From NCBI RefSeq assembly GCF_000471625.1, contig NZ_AUSW01000011.1:161136-225135 (forward strand): 64,000 nucleotides of DNA, written 5' to 3'. Position numbers and translations under genes: made by a program. The notes under the pieces are model-generated. The model searched no databases. It had not been told where the DNA came from and saw nothing but the letters and a program-made list of their open reading frames with translations. Shown here piece by piece: positions 45,180-53,528 of this stretch. This DNA comes from Psychrobacter aquaticus CMS 56 (lineage in GTDB: Bacteria; Pseudomonadota; Gammaproteobacteria; Pseudomonadales; Moraxellaceae). Numbering within the stretch: position 1 is the stretch's first letter; every line of letters starts with the position of its first letter.

Positions 45180-45714
45180 AACGACCTTTTTCCCTATATT
45201 TGCATAAAACTGAGCATGCTATTTATTGATATAACTCTGCATATTTTTTGCAGAGGCCTATTAAGTTGATATGTTATCAAAGTCTGTCGCTAAAACGGTT
45301 TATATGATGCTTTTACTCTCATTTAAACGTAACATTTTTCTCAATTTATGAATAACTTACAAGCTATAGTTATTAAAAACATAAATATCACCAAAACAGA
45401 CCAGCAATTACAATATTAACGTATTTTATAGTCAAACAATAGCTTAACCCTTCTTGATGACAATGAATTTACACAAGTTTACATGACGCTGTGCTATAGC
45501 AGCTCTAGCGATACATTGAGTTGTTTTCGCTAGATATCATGGGCGGCTATAGATGACATTAAGCATCATTATTCACAAAATTGATTATTCATGTATTTGG
45601 ATCACAGATCGATAAAAACATGTTAATCATATGATTACTGTTACAGACCCTATTTAAAGGTGGCTGCCTAAACTTAACTACTTAAACAGTTGCACTTAAA
45701 GCCGTATCGATAAG
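45180..45714. other. Long spacer inside the division cluster (ddl-ftsQ)
   Basis: AT-rich, no supported reading frame. A hairpin CTCTGCA/TGCAGAG at about 45235-45255 lies 55 bases upstream of ftsQ, without a T-run. The region presumably holds a promoter for ftsQ-ftsA. Confidence 0.45.
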
Positions 45715-46737
45715 CTACAACGTCTGCGCTAAGATGTGCCAGCACAACGTATCGAAATCCATACCTCGAGCCTTGGCAGCCATTGGAACCAAGCTATGAC
45801 TGGTCATACCTGGTACGGTATTGATTTCAAGCAACCAAAAATTGCCCGCTTCATCTTGCATGGCATCGATGCGTCCCCAGCCTTTTGCATCGACGGCACG
45901 AAATGCAGCAAGGCTCAGCTCCTGCAAATGCTTTTCATCAGCACCACTCAATCCACAAGGGATGTAATAACTGGTATCGTTACGATTATACTTTGCCTCA
46001 AAATCATAGAAATTTGTGATGTCAGCAGGTTCGAGACGAATAACGGGATAAGCTTCGTCGTCGATAATAACAATCGTAAATTCACGACCCGTTATCCAAC
46101 GCTCGGCCATCACTGCATCGCCGCACTCCACAGCAGTTGCATAAGCAGCAGGAAGCTCATCGAGATTATTTACTTTTGTCATGCCGATACTTGAGCCTTC
46201 ATGAACGGGCTTGATGATAAGTGGCAGTCCTAGCATATTGACCACTTGTTGCCAGTCCGTATCGGCTGTTAGCAATGAAAACGGGGCCGTTGCTAAGCCG
46301 CAACCTTGCCATAGCTGTTTGGTACGCACTTTATCCATGCCAAGCGCTGATGCCAAAATACCTGAACCCGTCTGTGGAATATGAAACCATTGCAGTACGC
46401 CTTGTAGCAAACCATCTTCGCCGCCGCGACCATGCAGTACATTAAAGACGCGATCATAAGTCCGTAGCTCAGTAATGTCTTGGTGCTTAGGGTCGAAATG
46501 AGTGGCATCGACGCCTTGGTTTTGTAACGCTTGCAGCACTGCCGCACCACTATCTAACGACACGCTGCGCTCATTACTGGTACCGCCATAGACGACGGCA
46601 ACTTTGCCAAACTGTCCAGCATCTTTTACCTTGCTGTCGGTATTGTCTAATGTTGCGTCATTGGCTTTGTTAGTTTCCATATTATCAATCGCTTTATTAG
46701 CATTACCTGTGTTTTCTTGAGTGTTATTCGTCGTCAT
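45715..46737 (-). CDS. ddl: D-alanine--D-alanine ligase
   Basis: A 340-residue ATP-grasp enzyme that makes the D-Ala-D-Ala dipeptide for peptidoglycan. Motifs: KVAVVYGGTSNERSVSL near residue 45, VLHGRGGEDGLLQGVL near 100, PLIIKPVHEGSSIGM, the WGRIDAM strand and LLEINTVPGMTSHSL with metal-binding Glu and Asn. The first 42 residues are an Asn/Thr/Asp-rich tail absent from E. coli DdlB (306 residues). AGGAG lies upstream of the first ATG, supporting the long form. It starts 21 bases after murC ends. Confidence 0.97.
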   Translation of the reverse strand: MTTNNTQENTGNANKAIDNMETNKANDATLDNTDSKVKDAGQFGKVAVVYGGTSNERSVSLDSGAAVLQALQNQGVDATHFDPKHQDITELRTYDRVFNVLHGRGGEDGLLQGVLQWFHIPQTGSGILASALGMDKVRTKQLWQGCGLATAPFSLLTADTDWQQVVNMLGLPLIIKPVHEGSSIGMTKVNNLDELPAAYATAVECGDAVMAERWITGREFTIVIIDDEAYPVIRLEPADITNFYDFEAKYNRNDTSYYIPCGLSGADEKHLQELSLAAFRAVDAKGWGRIDAMQDEAGNFWLLEINTVPGMTSHSLVPMAAKARGMDFDTLCWHILAQTL

Positions 46738-46758
46738 GAGGACAGCTCCTAAAATTTT

Positions 46759-48201
46759 TTAGCTTTTGAGGTAAAGGTTATTTGCCGCCAAATCGACAGC
46801 AATTTGCCCCACATTCCCAGCACCTTGGGTGATAAGCATGTCGTTGGCTTTTAATAAACGCTGCATAACAGGAGCCAAGTTGTTTTTGTCAATAATCGTC
46901 GGCTCAATTTCGCCGCGCAAACGAATACTACGTGCTAATGACTTGGTATCAGCACCTATAATCGGACTTTCTCCTGCTGAATATACCTCTAATAGCATTA
47001 GCTCATCAACACTTGAGAGCACTTCGACAAAATCATCATAACAATCACGCGTACGACTGTATCGATGTGGCTGAAATAACATAACTAAGCGACGATCAGG
47101 AAAGCTTTGGCGAGCGGCTTTGATGGTGGCATCAACTTCTTTTGGATGATGACCATAATCATCAATCAATAATACATTGCCATCATCAATATCGACCGAT
47201 GCATGTTGTTCAAAGCGACGGCCGACTCCTTCAAACTTCTGTAAGGCACGTTTAATCGCTTCATCATCTACGCCCTCATCGGTCGCCATAGTAATAGCAG
47301 CAAGCGCATTGTAGACATTGTGAGTACCAGGGATATTCAGGGTTAAACGTAATGGCTCATGGTCACGGCGTAATACCGTAAAGTGCGTTTTAGTACCTTC
47401 CGTCACCAAGTCGATCGCTTGTACATCATTGAACGGCTCAAGACCAAAAGTGAGTACTGGTCGGCCAATATCATCAATCATCGCATATAGTTCTGGATCA
47501 TCACCACATACCACTGCTAAGCCATAAAACGGCATATTGTGTAGAAACTGAATATAAGCAGCTTTTAATTTATCAAAGCTGTTGCCATAAGTTTCCATAT
47601 GATCTTGATCGATGTTGGTTACAATCGCTGCCATCGGACGTAATGATAAGAAAGATGCATCAGACTCATCGGCTTCTGCCACCAAAAAACGGCTACTACC
47701 TAACGCCGCATTTTTACCAGAGGCATTTAGCTTGCCACCAATCACGTAGGTAGGATCGAGCTGCCCTTCTGCCATCATCGTGGTGAGTAAACTGGTCGTT
47801 GTAGTCTTGCCATGAGCACCAGCAACGGCAATGCCATGACGATAGCGCATCAACTCACCGAGCATATCGGCACGGCGTACCACTGGTAAACGCGCTTCTA
47901 ATGCCGCTTTTACTTCAGGATTATTACGATCAATCGCTGAAGATACAATGATGACATCGGCATTGGCGATATTTTTGGAATCATGACCGATTGAGATTTT
48001 AATGCCAATTTGCTGAAGACGCTTAGTCACTAGGCTTTCAGCGATATCAGAACCGCTGACTTGATAGCCTTGATTGTTCATTACTTCTGCGATACCGCAC
48101 ATGCCCGAGCCGCCAATACCGATAAAATGCAAATGTTGAATACGGCGCATTTCTGGTATTTCAATCAAACGCTTGGGTAGAGCTTTCGCAGAGGTAGACA
48201 T
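46759..48201 (-). CDS. murC: UDP-N-acetylmuramate--L-alanine ligase
   Basis: A 480-residue Mur ligase that adds the first amino acid to UDP-MurNAc. Motifs: [16 protein letters not shown] near residue 24, the P-loop [13 protein letters not shown] near 120, [10 protein letters not shown], the [11 protein letters not shown] motif and [11 protein letters not shown] in the C-terminal domain. It sits between murG and ddl on the same strand, an order common to gammaproteobacteria, and is likely co-transcribed with ddl. Confidence 0.98.
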   Translation of the reverse strand: MSTSAKALPKRLIEIPEMRRIQHLHFIGIGGSGMCGIAEVMNNQGYQVSGSDIAESLVTKRLQQIGIKISIGHDSKNIANADVIIVSSAIDRNNPEVKAALEARLPVVRRADMLGELMRYRHGIAVAGAHGKTTTTSLLTTMMAEGQLDPTYVIGGKLNASGKNAALGSSRFLVAEADESDASFLSLRPMAAIVTNIDQDHMETYGNSFDKLKAAYIQFLHNMPFYGLAVVCGDDPELYAMIDDIGRPVLTFGLEPFNDVQAIDLVTEGTKTHFTVLRRDHEPLRLTLNIPGTHNVYNALAAITMATDEGVDDEAIKRALQKFEGVGRRFEQHASVDIDDGNVLLIDDYGHHPKEVDATIKAARQSFPDRRLVMLFQPHRYSRTRDCYDDFVEVLSSVDELMLLEVYSAGESPIIGADTKSLARSIRLRGEIEPTIIDKNNLAPVMQRLLKANDMLITQGAGNVGQIAVDLAANNLYLKS

Positions 48202-48313
48202 AAGGGTTTCTCTTTAATAAAGGCTAGTAAAATATAGTGAATCAAAATAATGGATTATGAAAATAGTCAGTGATAAAAGCAGTCGGTCACAAAAACATGG
48301 GCTATATATAATT

Positions 48314-49399
48314 CTATAAGGTTTTCCAAATAAGTTCAGCCACTTGCTTACTGGCATTACGATTGGCAAGAGCATGACCCTTTTTTGCCATTGCTAAACA
48401 AGTACGGCGATCAAGTACAGTAAGCTCACTACTTAGGCGCTGCGGTGTTAGCTCAGACTGCGGCAATAATATCGCCGCATCGTGCGAGGTTAACGTACGG
48501 GCATTGGCAGTTTGGTGGTCATCAACGGCATGCGGCAGCGGTACAAAAATCGCGGCAATACCGACGTTTTGAATTTCTGTAACGGTCAATGCGCCCGCGC
48601 GGCACACAATGACATCTGCCCAATTATAAGCCGCGGCCATATCATCAATAAATGGCTGTACAGTAAACTGATGCGCACTTAAGTCCTCGCTATCATAGGC
48701 CGCTTGTGTCGCGGTCTCGTTATTGCGTCCACATTGATGACGAACTTCAAAAGGACGTTCTATTAGTGCCAACGCCTTGGGTACGGTGTCGTTTAGCACT
48801 TGCGCACCAAGTGAACCGCCCACTACCAATAATTTAAGGGGCGAGGTGTCACTAATATCATAGCGTACAGTCGGTTCATCAACACCCGTAATCGCATTGC
48901 GCACGGGATTGCCCACGGTTTCAAGCTTTGCATCAAGCTCACTATTTGCAAACGTATGCTCAAAAGCTTGCATAACCTTGGTTGCAATCTTTGACAGATA
49001 GCGATTGCTCATGCCAGCAATGGCATTTTGTTCATGAATAATCAGCGGTGTTTTGGTCAAACGTGCAGCAATACCGCCAGGCGCAGTCACATAGCCGCCA
49101 AAGCCAACGACTACATCAATCTGATTGTTACGAATGATTTTTGTCGCAGCCATTGTCGCTGATAATAAAGTCACTGGCATTTTTAGAAAGCGCCCTATAC
49201 CTTTACCACGAAGACCTTGCATATCAATTGCATGAAGCGTATAGCCAGTCGGTTCGACCAAGCCGTTTTCAATACCATTTGGTGTGCCCAGCCAATGGAT
49301 AACCGCGCCGCGCTGGGTCAACTCCTCGCTAACTGCCAACGCCGGAAACACATGCCCACCTGTACCAGCAGCCATCATTAATATATGCGGTGTTTTCAT
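48314..49399 (-). CDS. murG: UDP-GlcNAc transferase MurG
   Basis: A 361-residue GT28 glycosyltransferase that turns lipid I into lipid II on the inner face of the cytoplasmic membrane. Seen are the first Gly-rich loop MAAGTGGHVFPALAV, IHEQNAIAGMSNR, LLVVGGSLGAQVLN, and the donor-binding VICRAGALTVTEI and LPHAVDDHQTANA. AAAGG lies just upstream of the ATG. ftsW, which commonly precedes murG, is not adjacent; gshB and pyrE are upstream instead. Confidence 0.97.
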   Translation of the reverse strand: MKTPHILMMAAGTGGHVFPALAVSEELTQRGAVIHWLGTPNGIENGLVEPTGYTLHAIDMQGLRGKGIGRFLKMPVTLLSATMAATKIIRNNQIDVVVGFGGYVTAPGGIAARLTKTPLIIHEQNAIAGMSNRYLSKIATKVMQAFEHTFANSELDAKLETVGNPVRNAITGVDEPTVRYDISDTSPLKLLVVGGSLGAQVLNDTVPKALALIERPFEVRHQCGRNNETATQAAYDSEDLSAHQFTVQPFIDDMAAAYNWADVIVCRAGALTVTEIQNVGIAAIFVPLPHAVDDHQTANARTLTSHDAAILLPQSELTPQRLSSELTVLDRRTCLAMAKKGHALANRNASKQVAELIWKTL

Positions 49400-49545
49400 G
49401 AACCTTTGCCTATCTTTTCTTGATTTATATGAAGGACTTATTATCCATAACTATCCCAGTCATCAACGAATAAGCAGCCTATAAAAGACCGCATAGTATA
49501 GTGTAAATCGTGGGCTGATATATAGCACTTTATGCATCATCAATA

Positions 49546-49579
49546 ACAAAAACCCAAGCCGTTAGCAATCTGAGCTTGG
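49546..49579 (-). terminator. Terminator of gshB
   Basis: On the minus strand CCAAGC pairs with GCTTGG across a 14-base loop and is followed by GTTTTTG. It is 37 bases after the gshB stop codon. Confidence 0.65.
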
Positions 49580-49615
49580 CTTTGATAAATAATGACTTTG
49601 TCCTTGCCGCTTTGC

Positions 49616-50587
49616 TCAAATCACTAATTTATTTTCGATGGCGATGATAAAATCTGTCGCAATATCTGTACCGCACTGGTCATCAATCTCGCGCACACAA
49701 GTCGGACTAGTAACATTGATTTCAGTAATTCGACCACCGATTAAGTCCAAACCGACAAACATCAGACCTTTTTCTTTTACAATTGGCGCCACGACTTCTG
49801 CCACTTGGCGTTCGATATCAGTCAAAGGCATGGCAACACCGCTACCACCAGCGGCTAAATTACCACGCGTCTCGCCTTTGCTTGGAATACGAGCCAAACT
49901 ATAATCAACCACCACACCATCGACGATTAATACACGCTTATCCCCTTCCTTAATCTCTGGTAAATAACGCTGTGCCATGATCGGTAAGGTTTCAAGCTCT
50001 GTTAACATCTCAAGCGTCACACCGATATTAGGACTATCAGCTGTCAAACGAAAAATACCCGTACCGCCCATACCATCCAATGGCTTGACGATGACATCTT
50101 GTTGCTCAGTGATGAACTGACGAATGTGCGCTTGCTTGCTGGTCACAATCGTTGGGCTCATATAATCACTAAACCAAGTGGCAAATAATTTCTCATTACA
50201 GTCTCTAATCGCTTGTGGATCATTGACCACGAGTACTCCTGCCGCTTTGGCATGATCAAGCATATATGTAGCATAAATGAAACGCATGTCAAACGGTGGG
50301 TCTTTACGCATCAAAATCACATCATAGTCGCTGACCAAACCTGTTGACTTATCGCCCAGTGTATAAAAATCTTGCGGGTCGCGCTTGACGGTTACAGGCT
50401 GCGTATCAACCATCAGCTCGCCACGATTCAACCACAAATCATGAATCTGACAGTAACCCAGACTATGACCACGATCTTGAGCGGCCCACATCATCGCCAA
50501 GCTGGTGTCTTTTTTATAATTAACTCGCTCGATTGGGTCCATGATAACAAGTATGTTTAGAGATTTTTTTTGGTTTTCTTGGCTCAT
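49616..50587 (-). CDS. gshB: Glutathione synthetase
   Basis: A 323-residue ATP-grasp enzyme that joins gamma-glutamylcysteine and glycine. It has the N-terminal VIMDPIERVNYKKDTSLAM, MRKDPPFDMRFIYATYML, VKPLDGMGGTGIFRL for ATP binding, and RGNLAAGGSGVAM and EINVTSPTCVREID near the end. The ATG at 50587 is chosen over a GTG four codons upstream. The product supplies glutathione, which the fghA and Kef-type genes elsewhere in the window relate to. A terminator separates it from murG. Confidence 0.97.
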   Translation of the reverse strand: MSQENQKKSLNILVIMDPIERVNYKKDTSLAMMWAAQDRGHSLGYCQIHDLWLNRGELMVDTQPVTVKRDPQDFYTLGDKSTGLVSDYDVILMRKDPPFDMRFIYATYMLDHAKAAGVLVVNDPQAIRDCNEKLFATWFSDYMSPTIVTSKQAHIRQFITEQQDVIVKPLDGMGGTGIFRLTADSPNIGVTLEMLTELETLPIMAQRYLPEIKEGDKRVLIVDGVVVDYSLARIPSKGETRGNLAAGGSGVAMPLTDIERQVAEVVAPIVKEKGLMFVGLDLIGGRITEINVTSPTCVREIDDQCGTDIATDFIIAIENKLVI

Positions 50588-50643
50588 AGTAAGACTCACT
50601 TACGTTATATTATAAATAGACAGATAAAGGCATTTCACCAAAA

Positions 50644-51360
50644 TCATACGCCGTACTGCTCACGATAATGCTGCATTTTTGCCAATTGGGTAGCGTCTTT
50701 ATGCTGGCTATTGTCGTCTGCCAAATAACGGATCAAGTCATCGATATCGACAAGCGCACGCACTGGCACTTGTAATGTCGCAGCCAGCTCTTGAATAGCC
50801 GAATGCTCAGCCTGACCTTTTTCTTTGCGATCAAGCGCCACGATAATACCAGCGACGCTTGCGCCTGCTTGCTCTAAAATCTCGACCACTTCACGCATAG
50901 CAGTGCCTGCTGTAATCACATCATCCAGTACCCAGACGGCTTTGCCACTGACATTAGCACCGACTAAATTGCCACCTTCACCATGGGTTTTGGCTTCTTT
51001 ACGATTGTAACCCCACTTGGCATTGATACCATGATGCAGCCATAATGCTTGCGCCGTTGCTGCCACAAACGGAATACCCTTGTAGGCTGCACCAAAAATG
51101 ACCAACTCTTGCTCATTAGTGCCATTTGCATTGTGCATTTGCTCAGTACTTATTTGTTCAGCCAATGCATCCGCATAACCACGTGCCAATAACGACAACA
51201 TCTCACCTGTAGCAAGCAGACCTGCATTAAAAAAGTACGGACTGATACGGCCAGACTTGAGTACAAATTCACCAAACTTCAGCACTTGATTGTCTAGAGC
51301 CAGCTGAATAAAAGCATGAGAGGAAAAATCTGGGTGTTGAGGGTGTTGAATGTTAGGCAT
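50644..51360 (-). CDS. pyrE: Orotate phosphoribosyltransferase
   Basis: A 238-residue enzyme that converts orotate and PRPP to OMP in pyrimidine synthesis. Motifs: LKFGEFVLKSGRISPYFFNAG near residue 28, the AAYKGIPF loop, WGYNRKEAKTHGEGG, and the PRPP-binding VWVLDDVITAGTAM near 145. AGGAACGCC precedes the ATG. It is slightly longer than E. coli PyrE (213) at the C terminus. It ends 57 bases upstream of the gshB start, so the two may share a transcript. Confidence 0.97.
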   Translation of the reverse strand: MPNIQHPQHPDFSSHAFIQLALDNQVLKFGEFVLKSGRISPYFFNAGLLATGEMLSLLARGYADALAEQISTEQMHNANGTNEQELVIFGAAYKGIPFVAATAQALWLHHGINAKWGYNRKEAKTHGEGGNLVGANVSGKAVWVLDDVITAGTAMREVVEILEQAGASVAGIIVALDRKEKGQAEHSAIQELAATLQVPVRALVDIDDLIRYLADDNSQHKDATQLAKMQHYREQYGV

Positions 51361-51421
51361 TATGGCGTTCCTATTAGCAAAAAGAAGGGCAAAAAATTTG
51401 CATTATTGTACGCATTACTGA

Positions 51422-52420
51422 TCAGCTTGACCAACCATTGATGTCATAATCTTGCATATTAGGATATCGAGTCAACAAGCCACTACGTGATGACATATTA
51501 AAATAGCAGTGTCCATCCGCACTGACTTGTATGTCCCAGCCTAAATGATAAGCAGCAACAATAACGTGTCCTGCAAAAATGCGTATTTGACGATAGGCAT
51601 GACGCTGCGAGGGCTCAAGGGTAATTTGGCTAAGCACATAACTGCGTATGTATTGGCAGAGTTGTGCTGCGCTATAACGGTCATTGATACTTTTACGCGT
51701 ACTACATTGTTTTAAGGCATGAACTGCAGCACTACAAGCCATAATATCCGTGGCCAAACTGCCCTCACCTGTCTCAAACACTTGCGGCTGTAGAATGACT
51801 TGCCAATCATCAGCATAAAGACTATTGAGCAATTCATCTGGATTATAACGCTTGGTCAGCACCCGTAAAGAGACAGACGTACCCTTAGTATGCTTATCTG
51901 TAACTTCAACCATCTCAGTTGGCGAATCGTTCAGTGTAAAACCATATCGGTGCAATTTTGGATACGCCCGAATCGCCTGCTGTATGTCCGACATATCCAA
52001 CAACGTCATGTCATGTAATGGCGATAATAATGGCTGCTCACTGTGATTTTGGTAAAAACCAGCTGGCAAGTCAATAAGCTGCGCCGCTTCTAACAATGAT
52101 AAATGTTCAGATAACGCCTCTGACGCAATCAGTGCCCACTTCGATAAACTGTCTTTATTAGGCGCATGAAAACGCACTGAATGACCATAAAGCCGGCGCA
52201 ATTGACCTTCTAGTCGCCGTGTCGGTTCTGGAATATCAGTCAAAGGTCTAGATGGATCTACTGGCGATCTATTCGGATCAAAATTAGGATGTACAATCGC
52301 AGGATGCTTGTTATCAGGTGAAATAGACGATGGCTCAGCACTACTTTCTGCACGCTTACAGCCCTCTGCAATAAAGTCAGCATGAGGCACGCGATTGTCA
52401 GAAGTAGAAGGCTGAGTCAT
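51422..52420 (-). CDS. Unknown soluble protein with disordered N terminus
   Basis: A 332-residue protein with no signal or membrane segment. The first 70 residues are Ser/Pro/Asp-rich (SSAEPSSISPDNK, FDPNRSPVDPSRP) and probably disordered. The remainder is a mixed alpha/beta domain with several aromatic residues (HSVRFHAPNKDSLSKWALIA, QIRIFAGHVIVAAYHLGWDIQV) and four Cys. No recognised motif. AGAGA lies upstream of the ATG. It lies just upstream of pyrE on the same strand, with 61 bases between, and may be in its operon. Confidence 0.75.
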   Translation of the reverse strand: MTQPSTSDNRVPHADFIAEGCKRAESSAEPSSISPDNKHPAIVHPNFDPNRSPVDPSRPLTDIPEPTRRLEGQLRRLYGHSVRFHAPNKDSLSKWALIASEALSEHLSLLEAAQLIDLPAGFYQNHSEQPLLSPLHDMTLLDMSDIQQAIRAYPKLHRYGFTLNDSPTEMVEVTDKHTKGTSVSLRVLTKRYNPDELLNSLYADDWQVILQPQVFETGEGSLATDIMACSAAVHALKQCSTRKSINDRYSAAQLCQYIRSYVLSQITLEPSQRHAYRQIRIFAGHVIVAAYHLGWDIQVSADGHCYFNMSSRSGLLTRYPNMQDYDINGWSS

Positions 52421-52503
52421 GAAGTCTCTCTAAAAATAAAGTTTAAAACGAAGTAAACCGAACGCTGATACTAGGCCAAATTTAGGCTTACTCTAGACCT
52501 AGT

Positions 52504-53343
52504 TTAAGCTTGATGGTGCAAAATATCACGGTAGCCTACTTGCCAATCAGGATAATCCAGCCAAGCTAATGGAATGTTGCTGTGTAAGCGTTTTCCTGTG
52601 ACGGCTGTTTTTGTATCATCAATAGCAGGAGGCATTTCATCCACCTGTTTGCTGAGCCAAGTGGTCAGCTCAAAAGTCGTGACTGGCATATAGTCAGTGG
52701 CCAGATAAATAGGTCTTGGTGCATCGCACGTCAATACATTGGCAATAATATTGACCAAATCACGATCCATAATACGATTGCTCCAATGCTCTGCTGCCAC
52801 TGGCTCTTTTTGTGACTCTTTGGCTTTACGCAAACGCATGAGGCGCGCGCGTCCATAAATACCGCTGGGACGAATGATAATCGCTTTGTCCCCAAAACCT
52901 TGTTGTAATACTTTTTCTGCTTGCAAGATAACTTTTGACGCTTCACGCTCAGGCATCATAGGTACCGTATTTTCATCAATCCATTCGCCATTATCTTGCC
53001 CATAAACGCCCGTTGACGAAATAAAAACAATGCGCTCAAGTTCAGTAAGTTTATCGGAAAATTGTGCTAGGTGCTGATTGATGGCCAAATAACTGTTGTG
53101 ATAACCACTGGTAGAATATTCATCAGGCGTCACAATAATCGCAATATGAGTAAAGCCTTGCAATTGCTCAGCACTGAGCGTCAGCGCATCGGCTTGCATA
53201 AATGTTGCTTTATCATCCAAAGCATACTGATGACGCTCACCGCGTGCCAGCCCAGTGACGTCTAAACCATTTTGTGCAAGCTTATTGGTCACTGGCAAAC
53301 CGATGTCGCCTTGGCCAATAATCAAAAGTTTCTGAGTGCTCAT
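52504..53343 (-). CDS. NAD(P)-dependent epimerase-like (SDR) protein
   Basis: A 279-residue extended-SDR protein. Nucleotide binding is GQGDIGLPVTNKLA near residue 10 (GxGxxG). The catalytic Ser and Tyr of the SDR family are present as ISSTGVYGQ near 110, although the YxxxK Lys position is altered (ASKVILQAEKVL further on). The sugar-binding half includes IIRPSGIYG and YLATDYMPVTTFELTTWL. This resembles YeeZ-like and other uncharacterised reductases/epimerases. GGATG before the ATG supports the start. A type II repeat lies just upstream. Confidence 0.8.
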   Translation of the reverse strand: MSTQKLLIIGQGDIGLPVTNKLAQNGLDVTGLARGERHQYALDDKATFMQADALTLSAEQLQGFTHIAIIVTPDEYSTSGYHNSYLAINQHLAQFSDKLTELERIVFISSTGVYGQDNGEWIDENTVPMMPEREASKVILQAEKVLQQGFGDKAIIIRPSGIYGRARLMRLRKAKESQKEPVAAEHWSNRIMDRDLVNIIANVLTCDAPRPIYLATDYMPVTTFELTTWLSKQVDEMPPAIDDTKTAVTGKRLHSNIPLAWLDYPDWQVGYRDILHHQA

Positions 53344-53370
53344 ACTACATCCTTATCTTTGCCAAATGCC

Positions 53371-53516
53371 TATAGTCAAATCAACATAGAAGAGTATCAG
53401 CGAAACTGGGATAAATTTTTTGCAGCCCCTGTCTGCACAGGCACAGCAAGCAAGAAAAATTTGTCCCAGTCTCGCGTCATAATATCGTGTATCGACTTTA
53501 TTTAGTATCGACTATA
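53371..53516. repeat. Dispersed inverted-repeat element, type II (best copy)
   Basis: 146 bp, ends TATAGTCAAATCAACATAG and (reverse strand) TATAGTCGATACTAAATAAAG. Inner arms ACTGGGATAAATTTTT (53405-53420) and AAAAATTTGTCCCAGT (53455-53470) flank a 34-bp core with GGCACAGCAAGCAAG. Intergenic, no coding capacity. Confidence 0.85.
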
Positions 53517-53528
53517 AAAGCCAAACGT

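Noticed and set aside
48234..48262. Further copy of the TATAGT element upstream of murC
   Set aside because: TATAGTGAATCAAAATAATGG resembles one end, but neither the core nor the second end is present, and AT-rich chance similarity is likely.
16482..53516. CRISPR array formed by the repeated elements
   Set aside because: The copies are single, dispersed over tens of kilobases, 140-160 bp long and have end inverted repeats; no short regularly spaced repeats or cas genes.
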